A stretch of 64,000 nt of DNA from Gracilibacillus alcaliphilus (GCF_016909015.1 NZ_JAFBFA010000016.1:1-64000), one strand, 5' to 3'. Numbered from the stretch's first letter, positions 43,831-53,320 are shown. Made by a program: numbers and translations. The notes: generated by a model not told the origin, from the letters alone.

Positions 43831-45141
43831 ATGATGAAAAAACTTAGTATATTATTAGCTCTGGCTTTACTCCTAGGTGTTCTGGCGGCTTGCAGTGGTA
43901 ACGATTCGGAAAATACAGAAGGAAGTAATGATAACTCGGGAGGCCAAAATGGAGAAGCAAAAGCGCCGGAAGATTTTGAAGGAGAATTGGAAATTTGGAC
44001 ATTCTTTGGTGATGTAGAGAAGATGGGTGCGCAATTTGAAGAAAAATATCCAAACGTTTCTGTTAATGTGAGTGTGTTTCCTGGTGATCAATATCAAACG
44101 AAATTAATGAATGCGATTAATTCTCGCACAGATATCCCAGACATTTTTGATCTCGAGCGAGGATATATGGGCAAATTTATTAATCAAGATTTTGTAGCTG
44201 ATTTATCGGCGATGGGTGCAGATGAATTGGTGGAAGACTATGTACCATATGTCAAAGAGCTGGGGGTTGGAGAGGATGGTTCCGTTCGTGCCATATCTGA
44301 TCACTCGTCTCCAGGTGCATTCTGGTACCATCGTGATTTGGCAGAGGAATACTTAGGAACATCCGACCCTGACGAGGTTTCTGCAATGGTTAGTACGTGG
44401 GATGACATTATTGAGTTAGGCAAGCAGGTAGCAGCAGATAGCAATGGCGATGTACAGTTAATTTCTCATTTTGGTGATGTATTTAATACGGAAAAAGCAA
44501 ACCAAGAGCTATGGGTACAAGACGATACACTAGTTATTGATCCAGAATGGGAGACCGTCTTTAATAACATGAAACAGATTAGAGAGGAAGGTGTCGATGC
44601 GAAACTTGGCTATTTCTCAGCTGGATGGGGAGACGCACTAAATGAAGGCGGTGTTATCATGTTCGCCAACCCAGCATGGGCAGGTTTCATGGTCGGTAAT
44701 GATGATGGACAAGCAAACGGTAAATATGGCTTGGCACAGACACCAAGCGGCTACTATGATGGCGGTACGTATCGAGCTGTGTACGAAGGTTCTGAAAACA
44801 AAGATTTAGCCTATGAGTTTATTAAATTTATTGCAAGTGAAGAATGGCAGCAGTACAACCTGGAAGAGACAGGGAATATGCCTGCACTTACAACCATCTA
44901 TGATGAGAACGGAGATTCATTTACACATGAATTCTTTGGAGACCAAAAAATACTAGATACGTATAAAGAACAAGTCATGGAGATTCCAGCCGTAAAAGCG
45001 ACCGAAAATAACGAGGAAATAAGTGCGTTATGGTACGATGCTGCAGCAGAAGCTGTAGATAATGGCCAAGATTATGATACCGTACTCAGCAAGTTTAAGG
45101 ATTCCGTCAAGAATGGATATCCAAATGTTGACGTAGAGTAG
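43831..45141 (+). CDS. Sugar-binding lipoprotein of a CUT1 ABC importer
   Basis: Solute-binding protein of 436 aa. Lipobox LAAC with cysteine 21 (20 if the second ATG, 43834, is used), then an Asn/Gly/Glu-rich linker. The family 1 binding fold shows GELEIWTFFGDVEKMGAQFE, SSPGAFWYHRDLAEEYL and AYEFIKFIASEEWQQYNLEE. It serves the permeases at 41952 and 42844. The downstream GH36-like enzyme and amidohydrolase suggest a galactoside- or uronate-bearing ligand, but that is inference. A strong hairpin follows. Confidence 0.92.
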   Translation: MMKKLSILLALALLLGVLAACSGNDSENTEGSNDNSGGQNGEAKAPEDFEGELEIWTFFGDVEKMGAQFEEKYPNVSVNVSVFPGDQYQTKLMNAINSRTDIPDIFDLERGYMGKFINQDFVADLSAMGADELVEDYVPYVKELGVGEDGSVRAISDHSSPGAFWYHRDLAEEYLGTSDPDEVSAMVSTWDDIIELGKQVAADSNGDVQLISHFGDVFNTEKANQELWVQDDTLVIDPEWETVFNNMKQIREEGVDAKLGYFSAGWGDALNEGGVIMFANPAWAGFMVGNDDGQANGKYGLAQTPSGYYDGGTYRAVYEGSENKDLAYEFIKFIASEEWQQYNLEETGNMPALTTIYDENGDSFTHEFFGDQKILDTYKEQVMEIPAVKATENNEEISALWYDAAAEAVDNGQDYDTVLSKFKDSVKNGYPNVDVE

Positions 45142-45162
45142 CTGAGCTTCATTATTGCCAAT

Positions 45163-45188
45163 GGCGACTGCTCATGCAAGCAGTCGCC
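45163..45188 (+). other. Intercistronic hairpin after the binding-protein gene
   Basis: GGCGACTGCT and AGCAGTCGCC form a perfect 10-bp stem over a 6-nt loop, with no T run. It lies between the binding-protein gene and the amidohydrolase gene. This is the third of four such hairpins in the window. Confidence 0.7.
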
Positions 45189-45210
45189 GATCTGCTAAAG
45201 GAGATGGACT

Positions 45211-46506
45211 ATGAGTATTATTGCCCAACATATAAATAACATCAAGTTGATTGATGGTCATGAACACCTCATCCCTCAAAAGGACCGCCAAAAAATGAAT
45301 AGTGATTTCTTCGATCTATTACATTATTTGCAATCTGATTTGATTACTGCTGGAATCGATTCGGCTTTCTTTGATAAGAAGAAAAATCAAATGTCCGATC
45401 GAGAGAAGGCGGCAGTATTTCTGAAGTACTGGGTAAAAACCAAAAATACAACCTATGCACAAATGCTGCGCTGGGCGGTAGAAGATATATATGGAATGAA
45501 AGACTGGACAGTAGACGGAATCTGCCATCTGAACGAACAGGTGAAACAGGCCTCTCAAGATCCGTTACTCTATCATAAGATTTTAAAGGAAAAGGCAGGG
45601 ATCGATTTAGCCTTTACCTTGATTTTTACTACAAAGGTTGACTTTGAGCTGTTTAGACCGGTTATGTGGACGGATCATGTGTTTAAGCTGCGAACATTAC
45701 AAGAAATAATTAATCTAGAAAAAGAAGCTGATATGACTATTTATGAATTGGATGACCTTGTATCAGCTATGGATACATTAATCGAACGATATGTTAATGA
45801 AGGGATGGTTGCAACCAAAATTGGGGCAGCATATTGGCGGACCCTTGCTGTGGAAAAACCAACAAAAGAAGCAGCTGCACAAGCATTTAATAAAATAAAA
45901 GCAAATCATTTAGGGGAGTGGATTCCACAGGAAGAGGCCAAGCCTTTACAGGACTATATGATTCATCGAGTCATACAAGCATCGATCAAGCATGAGTTAC
46001 CGATTCAAATCCACACAGGACATCAAGAACCAAGCGTATCTGGAAATGGCAACATCCTGACTCATTCGCAAGTTACTGATTTGATTCCGCTTTTATTAGA
46101 GTACAGCCAAGCGAAATTTGTTCTTCTGCATGGCGGCTATCCTTATTATAATGAGTACTTATCGATTGTGAAAAATTTTCCGAATGCCTATGCCGATTTA
46201 ACTTGGTGTTACATTCTGTCACCAACAGCTACTAAGCAAATGCTGATGCAGATGATTGAAATGGTGCCACAATCAAAAATATTAGGCTTTGGTGGAGATT
46301 ATAGCCAAGTGGAGGGTACTTATGCACATGCAAAGCTGGCTCGGAGAATTCTTACCGAGGCGTTGACAGCTAAAGTGGAACTGGGCGATATGACAGTCAA
46401 GGAAGCTTGTGAATTTGCCAATCATGTGCTTAGAAACAATCTGATTGAATTATATCAATTAGAACTGGACCCGATTTCTTTAGAGAAGGAGGAAAATGAT
46501 GTTTAG
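45211..46506 (+). CDS. Amidohydrolase-superfamily enzyme (uronate-isomerase-like)
   Basis: A 431-aa cytoplasmic TIM-barrel metal enzyme. The first metal pair is H17 and H19 in LIDGHEHL. Later features are MVATKIGAAYWR, LPIQIHTGHQEPSVSGNG, FVLLHGGYPYYNEYL and LGFGGDYSQVEGTYAHAKLA. The overall layout resembles the Amidohydro_2/glucuronate isomerase-like branch, which includes lactonases and isomerases of sugar acids. I cannot fix the reaction. GGAG precedes the ATG. Its end overlaps the GH36-like gene by 11 bp, so both probably act on the same imported compound. Confidence 0.8.
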   Translation: MSIIAQHINNIKLIDGHEHLIPQKDRQKMNSDFFDLLHYLQSDLITAGIDSAFFDKKKNQMSDREKAAVFLKYWVKTKNTTYAQMLRWAVEDIYGMKDWTVDGICHLNEQVKQASQDPLLYHKILKEKAGIDLAFTLIFTTKVDFELFRPVMWTDHVFKLRTLQEIINLEKEADMTIYELDDLVSAMDTLIERYVNEGMVATKIGAAYWRTLAVEKPTKEAAAQAFNKIKANHLGEWIPQEEAKPLQDYMIHRVIQASIKHELPIQIHTGHQEPSVSGNGNILTHSQVTDLIPLLLEYSQAKFVLLHGGYPYYNEYLSIVKNFPNAYADLTWCYILSPTATKQMLMQMIEMVPQSKILGFGGDYSQVEGTYAHAKLARRILTEALTAKVELGDMTVKEACEFANHVLRNNLIELYQLELDPISLEKEENDV

Positions 46507-48640
46507 TATTGCAGAGAAGGGCGAGCGGCTGGAACTCTTGAATAATCAAAAAAGTATCTTGGATCAGATTCATTTCCAAGTTCAAGTTGATGCATTAGGC
46601 ACCATAAACTTAGATTTGGCTGAGGTATCCACAGAATACAAACAAGATCGGTTTGGAGAGTATCAGCAGATGAAGTATGTCTACAAGCAAGAGGAGAAGA
46701 TTGATTTCACGTTTGTTGTCCATTGTTATGCCTCTTATGTTCATGCCTATGTGGAGGCAGTGGTTCATAATGATAGACCTCAAGGCTATCATGATTATTT
46801 GACTTCAGAAAAGAGCATCATTATTAAGGTCGATCAGTTAGTGGATATGACCAATCTAGTAGCACACTATCGTCATAAAGACTGGTGGACTCGTCCTTAT
46901 TTTGGTCATGATTTAGCAGCATTACCGGACAGAACACAATCTTTATTATGGGAATGCGGGCATGAGTTTTATCAACTATTGCCGGTCGCAGACTCCACAT
47001 TTAAAACAGAGCTGACGGGTGCGGCGACAGGCTTTCAGATGGAGCTTTCTTCCTATGATGGCGGGAGAACACAGGCTAAGTCATTAGCGTTCGTCTTAGC
47101 CAAAGGAGATAATCCATTTGCGTTGTCCCGAAATATTACTAAACGAGTACTCGAATTAACGGGAAATGGTAAAGCTATCGCTGACAAACGCTATCCTGAA
47201 CGCTTAGATTATTTAGGCTGGTGCAGCTGGGATGCTTTTTATCAAGAAGTGAACGAAGATGGTATACGCAATAAAGTGATGGAGCTGAAAGATAAAGACA
47301 TACCGGTAAAATGGCTGATGATTGATGATGGCTGGTCACAAGTTAATGATCAAAGGTTACGTTCATTTGAACCTGATCCAGCCAAATTTCCAAATGGATT
47401 TAAGTCACTTACAAAGGAATTGAAGGAAACTTATGATATTGATTCTATCGGTGTCTGGCATACCCTAGCAGGTTATTGGGGTGGGGTTGATCCTGGAAGT
47501 CCGCTAGCTTTGGAAATGGCCTCGCATCTTTTGAAAACCAATAGCGGCCGGTTAGTTCCTTATCCGGATAAAGCAAAAGGCTATGGTTTTTGGGAGACAT
47601 GGCATCATTTTTTAGAACAGCAAGGTATCGATTTTGTTAAAGTGGATGGACAAAGTGGGATCAATAACTTCTTAAGAGAACATATGGCCATAGGAGAAGC
47701 TTCGGTGGAAACACATAAGGCAATAGAGGCCTCAGTGGGTATCCACTTTGATCATTGCATCATTAACTGTATGGGCATGGCGCAGGAGAATGTGTATAAT
47801 CGCCCTATTTCCGCTGTATCAAGGAGCAGTGATGACTTTGTACCAGATGTGCAGGAATATGGCTTTGCGGAACATGCTTTGCAGAATGTATATAACTCTT
47901 TTTATCATGGAGAACTGTATTACGGGGATTGGGATATGTTCTGGACGATCCACCGCGATGCCAAGCGACATGCATTATTGAGGGCAATTAGCGGCGGTCC
48001 CATTTATACCAGTGACCGAGTTGGCCAAACAGATGCAGATTTGTTGCGCCCGCTTATTTATAAGGATGGCCGGATTATTCGTTGTGACCAGCCTGGAAAA
48101 CCAACAGCTGACACATTAATGGTCGATCCTGTCAATACACTCGTACCGATGAAAGTTTGGAACAAAAATAATGGGGCTGGTGTGTTAGCTGTTTTTCATA
48201 TACATCATTCGAATGAAATGGTTACGGGAACGATTAGTCCTAGCGACATCGAAGGAATGACTGCCTCAGAATATATGGTGTATGATTATTTCAACCAAAC
48301 TAGTGAGATAATGAAAATAGAGGAGACCAAACCGATTTCATTAAACCATGAAGAATATGGATTATATATCTTTATACCAAAACAGTCCATCATTCCAATC
48401 GGTTTAATAGAAAAATATATTCCGACAGACAGCTATCAGATATTATACAGATCAGAAGATAGATTGGTGGTGCAATTGCGTGAAGGCGGGCGATTTGCCT
48501 TTGCCACAGAGTCGAAGCCTGTCAATGTCTTGGTTAATGGAGAAAAAGCGGCAGTCACCCAGTTGGGATCAGATCCTTCCATCTGTGTGATAGATTGTCC
48601 TTCCACACCATCTCCGTTATTGATAGAGATTAGTATATAG
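46496..48640 (+). CDS. GH36-type alpha-galactosidase / raffinose-synthase (Sip1)-like protein
   Basis: A 714-aa cytoplasmic enzyme. After an N-terminal beta domain of about 230 residues, the TIM barrel shows LGWCSWDAFYQEVNEDGIRN, KWLMIDDGWSQVND, the candidate nucleophile Asp in FVKVDGQSG and a candidate acid/base Asp in SRSSDDFVPD. These are marks of the plant raffinose synthase/Sip1 branch of GH36. Bacterial members are usually called Sip1-related alpha-galactosidases. The sequence YGDWDMFWTIH is also typical. A small C-terminal beta domain follows. GAGGAAA precedes ATG 46496, which overlaps the amidohydrolase gene. Confidence 0.85.
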   Translation: MMFSIAEKGERLELLNNQKSILDQIHFQVQVDALGTINLDLAEVSTEYKQDRFGEYQQMKYVYKQEEKIDFTFVVHCYASYVHAYVEAVVHNDRPQGYHDYLTSEKSIIIKVDQLVDMTNLVAHYRHKDWWTRPYFGHDLAALPDRTQSLLWECGHEFYQLLPVADSTFKTELTGAATGFQMELSSYDGGRTQAKSLAFVLAKGDNPFALSRNITKRVLELTGNGKAIADKRYPERLDYLGWCSWDAFYQEVNEDGIRNKVMELKDKDIPVKWLMIDDGWSQVNDQRLRSFEPDPAKFPNGFKSLTKELKETYDIDSIGVWHTLAGYWGGVDPGSPLALEMASHLLKTNSGRLVPYPDKAKGYGFWETWHHFLEQQGIDFVKVDGQSGINNFLREHMAIGEASVETHKAIEASVGIHFDHCIINCMGMAQENVYNRPISAVSRSSDDFVPDVQEYGFAEHALQNVYNSFYHGELYYGDWDMFWTIHRDAKRHALLRAISGGPIYTSDRVGQTDADLLRPLIYKDGRIIRCDQPGKPTADTLMVDPVNTLVPMKVWNKNNGAGVLAVFHIHHSNEMVTGTISPSDIEGMTASEYMVYDYFNQTSEIMKIEETKPISLNHEEYGLYIFIPKQSIIPIGLIEKYIPTDSYQILYRSEDRLVVQLREGGRFAFATESKPVNVLVNGEKAAVTQLGSDPSICVIDCPSTPSPLLIEISI

Positions 48641-48752
48641 CAAGGGCTCGTGGATAGCTGGTGTACCGGGATAAAGAGTGCGGGAGTAACACATCTTATC
48701 CTGCATGATGGGTAAAAATGATAAATCTAGCATGATAAAAGGGAGTCAGAGT

Positions 48753-49394
48753 ATGAAGAAAACACAGGGATGGAAAAATGGACTTGTCCGTTTCGCCGAA
48801 TGGTTTTCACGGTTGGCTTATTTAAATCTATTATGGATTGGTTTTACACTTGCCGGTTTACTGGTATTTGGCTTCTTTCCTGCGACAGCAGCAATGTTTG
48901 CCGTGATTAGAAAGTGGGGGATGGGTAACTTGTCCGCTTCTGTGTTCTCCACCTTTTGGGATTATTATCGGCGTGACTTTGTAAAGGCTAATGGTGCAGG
49001 CTGTCTGATGGCTGTGATTGGCTATATTATGTATATTGACGTATTTGTATTTGATTTTGCGCCAACCATGATGATGCAGATCGTACAATTAATCCTATAT
49101 TTGATTGCCTTCTTGTTTTTATTAGTGGCAGTTTATTTTTTTCCTGTGTATGTTCACTTTGATTTGCAATGGTTTCAGTATATTAAAATGGCTGTGTTAA
49201 TGGCATTTGCGGCTCCTTTTCGTGCCACATTAATGGTTATTATCGGGTATGGTGTGTTTTTCCTTATGGCCAAGATGCCGATTGTGATGTTATTTTTCTT
49301 GGGCAGTGCGATTAGTTATTTATGGTTAATGATTGCACTGCCCACATTTTATAAGCTGCAAAACGGCAATGGGAAGCCGCAGCAGGTTGAGTAA
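48753..49394 (+). CDS. YesL-family (DUF624) membrane protein
   Basis: Membrane protein of 213 aa with about five hydrophobic segments and the family start GLVRFAEWFSRLAYLNLLWI followed by FFPATAAMFAVIRKW. AGGGAG lies seven bases before ATG 48753. The frame is open to 48705 without RBS. It ends the LacI-led operon. The family is regularly attached to glycan-uptake loci, but its function is unproven. A second copy is encoded at 17213-17842. Confidence 0.82.
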   Translation: MKKTQGWKNGLVRFAEWFSRLAYLNLLWIGFTLAGLLVFGFFPATAAMFAVIRKWGMGNLSASVFSTFWDYYRRDFVKANGAGCLMAVIGYIMYIDVFVFDFAPTMMMQIVQLILYLIAFLFLLVAVYFFPVYVHFDLQWFQYIKMAVLMAFAAPFRATLMVIIGYGVFFLMAKMPIVMLFFLGSAISYLWLMIALPTFYKLQNGNGKPQQVE

Positions 49395-49565
49395 CGTTTT
49401 TTAGCAGGTAATTTGCTTGCATAGATTGTATTACAAGAAGCTAAATAGGTTTCAAAAGGTTTATTCCTTTAAATAGTTATTTTGCTTATCAAGCATGTGT
49501 ATTCTCTTCTGAATCTTTTAAAAAAACCATCCATGTCTCTATTTAACCCATTTTTGTAACGACAA

Positions 49566-49581
49566 TGTTCCACGTGAAAAA
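49566..49581. promoter_or_regulatory. parS-like site
   Basis: TGTTCCACGTGAAAAA matches the Bacillus Spo0J/ParB site TGTTNCACGTGAAACA at 15 of 16 positions, the only difference being A for C at position 15. It is in non-coding DNA. Such sites nucleate ParB on the chromosome and are concentrated around the replication origin. Confidence 0.5.
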
Positions 49582-49602
49582 ATAAAATTCGATATATTTT
49601 GC

Positions 49603-49631
49603 AAAGAGTTCCGTTAAGGGGCTCTTTTATT
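49603..49631 (+). terminator. Intrinsic terminator
   Basis: AAAGAGTTCC pairs with GGGGCTCTTT (two T-G wobbles) over a 5-nt loop and runs into TATTTT. It lies 209 bp after the YesL gene and before the dead acetyltransferase gene. It probably ends the LacI-led operon transcript. Confidence 0.65.
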
Positions 49632-49741
49632 TTGGTACGATACTAACTGTTCCGCGGTCATAAACAGAGTTGAATCCTTTCTAAAGCAAAGGTAAGATAT
49701 TAATTAAATAACTGGAAATTCAGAGGGGGAAGAGGAATGCG

Positions 49742-50081
49742 ATGGAATGGTACAAAGAAGTGTATATTGTAAGTGACAGTAGAGAGAGGCTTCATATTCC
49801 AACAGTTGTACAGTTATTGTCAGCTACTTATTAGGCAGCTGACAGGACAAAAGCGGAAATAGAGAAGAGTATTGATCATTCTCTAGCCTTTGGACTGTAT
49901 GAGTGAACAACAAATTGGTTTTGCCAGAGTTGTGACAGACAAAGCAGTCTTCTCTTAGATACTAGATGTCGTGATCGAAGAGGATTATCGGGGAAAGGGT
50001 TTAGGCAAATGGTTAATAAACTGCCTGCTGGAGCATCCGGAATATTTTATTTGTAGCGAAGAAAAGCTAGTACTGGCGTAA
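49742..50081 (+). pseudogene. GNAT acetyltransferase pseudogene
   Basis: From ATG 49742 one frame reads MEWYKEVYIVSDSRERLHIP and continues to LLSATY, then has an in-frame TAG (probably from TGG), then AADRTKAEIEKSIDHSLAFG and LYE. A frameshift near 49905 moves to EQQIGFARVVTDKAVFS, a second TAG (probably from a Tyr codon), and then ILDVVIEEDYRGKGLGKWLI and the end at 50081. RGKGLG is the acetyl-CoA loop of GNAT enzymes. Two nonsense changes and one frameshift make it dead. The intact relatives are small uncharacterised acetyltransferases. Confidence 0.8.
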
Positions 50082-50087
50082 AATAAA

Positions 50088-50116
50088 ACAGTAAAGCCTC
50101 CGCAAGGCTTTACTGT
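50088..50116 (-). terminator. Intrinsic terminator of the leftward mannosidase operon
   Basis: On the minus strand ACAGTAAAGCCT pairs with AGGCTTTACTGT over a 5-nt loop and runs into TTTTATTTT. It lies 58 bp past the stop of the 1000-aa GH38 gene. Perfect 12-bp stem plus T run. Confidence 0.85.
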
Positions 50117-50173
50117 GCTCTATTATCTTCCTCATTTTTTCCGACAAAAAGGGGACTGCGATATTTGTAATAA

Positions 50174-53100
50174 CTATGCTTTCCATTTTAGTTTAAAGGT
50201 TTTAATCTCAAATGGATCAAAAGGGATGGGGTTATCCAGATCAATGACTTGTTTTTTCTGCTCTAACAAATTTGTTTCCACGATTTCCTGAACATCAAAA
50301 TGAAGGATTAGCTTTGCCTGTGAATGACTGCCAGATGTTTCATATAATCGGATAATGATATCATCATCCATTTCTGCCTTTTTCAAGGAGCCTAACATAA
50401 CACGATCTCCAATAAGCTGGACAAAAGAGGCAGAGGTATTCTGTCCACAATTGTCCTTGTTCGTCACCGTCTGTTTGACGGAACGAATTGGTATGTTTAA
50501 CTCGTATCCTTCCTTATAGACGTTCCCAGCGATAAAATCTCCTTTATGCGGATAGAAACTGTAAGTAAACTCATGCTCAGCCCGGTCAGCCTCAGGATCA
50601 GGGCTGGCTGAACTTCGCAATAGATTAATATCCAGCTCATTTCCTTCTGCGCGATGACCGTACTTACAATCATTTAACAAAGCCACACCATAGTTCGGTT
50701 CCGATAAATCGATCCAATGATGGGCGCTAATTTCATCCTTGGCAGCATCCCATGATGTGTTACGATGGGTGGTGCGTTTGATATAACCAAATTGGATATC
50801 ACAATGTACATGCTCACTTTTGACATGGAGTGGAAACGAAGTTCTCAGCATTTTGTTCGCTTCCTGCCAATCTACCTTTGTCTTAAAATCAAGCCGTCTG
50901 CTTGATAACGTTAGATTAATCGATTGTTCGATGGTCGAATGGCCAAATTGATAGACTTGGGTAACGGTCGCATGTGGTCCAGCAACCTTGGCTTGAACAT
51001 GATCAAGCACGGGATACATCTTGGCCGCTGATCGATAGTCTGCTGGGAAATCCCAGGCATCGCCATGATCATGATAGACGGTCAATCGGTTGGCGGAAGC
51101 ATAAGGGGCAATGGTTTCCCGCTGGTTTTCCTTATCATATATTGAGCGAATGGTGCCGTCTTTATGAAAAGAAACTTTAAGCAGATCATTTTCCAGCAGG
51201 TCTGGTGCCGCTCGTAATGGTTGTACTTCCTGTATATATTGCGCCTGATCTGTTTTCTGTAGCGGGAGATATCCCATTGGCGGTACGACTATTTTTTTCC
51301 ATGTTCCGCTAGCTTCTACCCATTCCTGTCTTGACCATGGCAGGGAATTAAACAGGGTCAACCCAGACAGTCCCAAATGCTCGCTTAGAGCTTGGTAGTG
51401 TTCGGCGATCATTTCTTCTAATCGATCGAGAATGATTTGATAGCGTTCCAATGACTCATCATAGACACGGCCGATCGAGGAGCCGGGAAGGATATCGTGA
51501 AATTGATACAGCATCACTTCCTTCCAGATGGTCTCTAGCTCAGCGGCAGGATACTCTTTTACTCCCTTGATCATTGTTAAGGCGGCTGCAAATTCTAATT
51601 CGCGTAAGGCTATTTCAATGAAACGGTTAAAGCGTTTGTTTCGTGCCTGTGATGTTAGGGTTCCTTGATGCTTCTCCAAATAAAGCTCCCCAACCCATGT
51701 TTTATACTTATTAGAAGCTTCCGCCAGTTTGTCGAAGAATTGGATCGATGTTTCCTGTACAACTGGTGCCAGCCCCAGCAGATTTTTTTCGCGTTGCAGC
51801 CGTTCTAAATGCTCTTCACCTGGGCCACCGCCTCCATCTCCAATGCCAAACAGCATTAAACTATGCTCTGAGATATTCTTGTCGTAATATTCGCGCTCTA
51901 TTTTCTTAATCGATCTTGGAGCAGCAGGGCTGTTATACGTATCTTCAGGAGGCAGGTGGGTCAGCACCTTGCTTCCATCAATACCTTGCCAAAAAAAGGT
52001 ATGGTGCGGATGATCGTTATATTCACTCCATGACAATTTTTGTGTCATCACATAGTCCACATTGGACTGCTTCAAAATTTGCGGCAGGACAGGGGAGTAG
52101 CCGAAAATATCGGGCACCCACAACGTTCGGACTTCTTTGCCAAATTCATCGGCAAAGAATTTTTTTCCATGTAATACTTGTCGAATAAAAGATTCTCCAT
52201 TCGGAATATTGGAATCCGGTTCCACCCACATAGCGCCTTGAACTTCCCAGCGGCCTTCAGCAATTCGTTGTTTAATTTGTTCATATAGCGTTGGATAGTA
52301 GTCTTTCATCCATTGATATAATTGGGGCTGACTTGCACCAAACATATAGTCTGGATATTTTTCCATATTGCGAAGCACGGTCGCAAAGGTTCTTGCCCCT
52401 TTGCGAATCGTTTCTCGTATCGGCCACAGCCAGGCCAAATCAATATGGGCGTGACCAATCGCGCTGATGGTAAGTTCAGCATCGCCGTTTTGCTTGCTTA
52501 AAGGTACTGCCAGTATCTCACGGGCATTACTTATTGTTGTATCAGACCAATCTGTCAGCAACAGCGAAGTCTCGTAAAGCGCCTGCAGAATTCTCGCTTT
52601 TCTAACAGAGTCATCTTCCAATTGTTCAGCCAACTCCAGCAGTACTTCAACATCATAGTACAGTGATCGCACTTCCTCATTACAGCTGGCAATCACTGCT
52701 TCTTTGAGCGTGCCGGATCTGTAATGGCCAAATAAGTCATTACAACCGGCATCGGCCCATAGAGAAATTTCCTCTGTCCCTAAGGCATGGTCAGTGATTT
52801 CAACCACTCTTTTTCCAGGTTTCCCTAATGCTAATTCAAACTCTGAATTCACATTGGTTAAGCCTTGCAAAGGCGTGCCTTTTTGATCTACTAAACATAA
52901 TTCACCATTGATATCGATGAGCAAAACGATTTTTTGCCCTTTTGCAGCTGTCGGGACGGTTCCTGTAAAATGGAACCAGGCACAGTCCCAGAGCTCTCCC
53001 CATTTATCACCAGCAGACAAGGAAAGATAGGTTCCTTGCTCTCTTTCTTCAAATAGAACAGGTTCTTTGGTTACCCAAGCTTCTACTTTTAGAGGAATAA

Positions 53101-53176
53101 GCTGTTCATAGATCTTGTCTGCGATAAAGGCTTTCATCTTGTGTAATTTATCTGGCTTTATTTTTTCGTATGGCAT
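50174..53176 (-). CDS. GH38 alpha-mannosidase, long type
   Basis: Cytoplasmic alpha-mannosidase of 1000 aa. An N-terminal beta domain (about 1-230, with GELWDCAWFHFTGTVP) precedes the catalytic domain: H244 and D246 in IGHAHIDLAWLWPI bind zinc, and D356 in WVPDIFGYSPVLPQIL is the nucleophile. Other conserved blocks are GARTFATVLRNMEKYPDYMF and MLFGIGDGGGGPGEEHLERL. This is the standard large bacterial and fungal GH38 layout, clearly different from the two short enzymes at 22222 and 37911. GGAGGG lies seven bases before the ATG. It is the last gene of the leftward operon and is followed by a strong terminator. Confidence 0.94.
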   Translation of the reverse strand: MPYEKIKPDKLHKMKAFIADKIYEQLIPLKVEAWVTKEPVLFEEREQGTYLSLSAGDKWGELWDCAWFHFTGTVPTAAKGQKIVLLIDINGELCLVDQKGTPLQGLTNVNSEFELALGKPGKRVVEITDHALGTEEISLWADAGCNDLFGHYRSGTLKEAVIASCNEEVRSLYYDVEVLLELAEQLEDDSVRKARILQALYETSLLLTDWSDTTISNAREILAVPLSKQNGDAELTISAIGHAHIDLAWLWPIRETIRKGARTFATVLRNMEKYPDYMFGASQPQLYQWMKDYYPTLYEQIKQRIAEGRWEVQGAMWVEPDSNIPNGESFIRQVLHGKKFFADEFGKEVRTLWVPDIFGYSPVLPQILKQSNVDYVMTQKLSWSEYNDHPHHTFFWQGIDGSKVLTHLPPEDTYNSPAAPRSIKKIEREYYDKNISEHSLMLFGIGDGGGGPGEEHLERLQREKNLLGLAPVVQETSIQFFDKLAEASNKYKTWVGELYLEKHQGTLTSQARNKRFNRFIEIALRELEFAAALTMIKGVKEYPAAELETIWKEVMLYQFHDILPGSSIGRVYDESLERYQIILDRLEEMIAEHYQALSEHLGLSGLTLFNSLPWSRQEWVEASGTWKKIVVPPMGYLPLQKTDQAQYIQEVQPLRAAPDLLENDLLKVSFHKDGTIRSIYDKENQRETIAPYASANRLTVYHDHGDAWDFPADYRSAAKMYPVLDHVQAKVAGPHATVTQVYQFGHSTIEQSINLTLSSRRLDFKTKVDWQEANKMLRTSFPLHVKSEHVHCDIQFGYIKRTTHRNTSWDAAKDEISAHHWIDLSEPNYGVALLNDCKYGHRAEGNELDINLLRSSASPDPEADRAEHEFTYSFYPHKGDFIAGNVYKEGYELNIPIRSVKQTVTNKDNCGQNTSASFVQLIGDRVMLGSLKKAEMDDDIIIRLYETSGSHSQAKLILHFDVQEIVETNLLEQKKQVIDLDNPIPFDPFEIKTFKLKWKA

Positions 53177-53210
53177 TCCTGACCCTCCGACTTTCTGTAG
53201 TTAAGTTTCT

Positions 53211-53320
53211 CGCAGTGTAACTGGTTGTAAGCCTCCCACTTCAAGAAATAAGGGAACACCTCATTTCTAAGTGGGAGATCCAACAGCCAGTAACGGCCCG
53301 ATTGATGCAACTAACGTTCA
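53211..53320 (+). repeat. Structured repeat, copy B
   Basis: 110 bp matching copy A (29441-29550) with scattered substitutions. CTCCCACTT (53233-53241) pairs perfectly with AAGTGGGAG (53269-53277), and AGAAAT/ATTTCT extends the stem inward. In copy A the outer stem is kept through a G-T wobble, which suggests selection on RNA or single-strand DNA structure. It fills the gap between the GH38 gene and the 721-aa protein gene. The match to copy A ends at the 3' edge of that gene. Confidence 0.65.
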
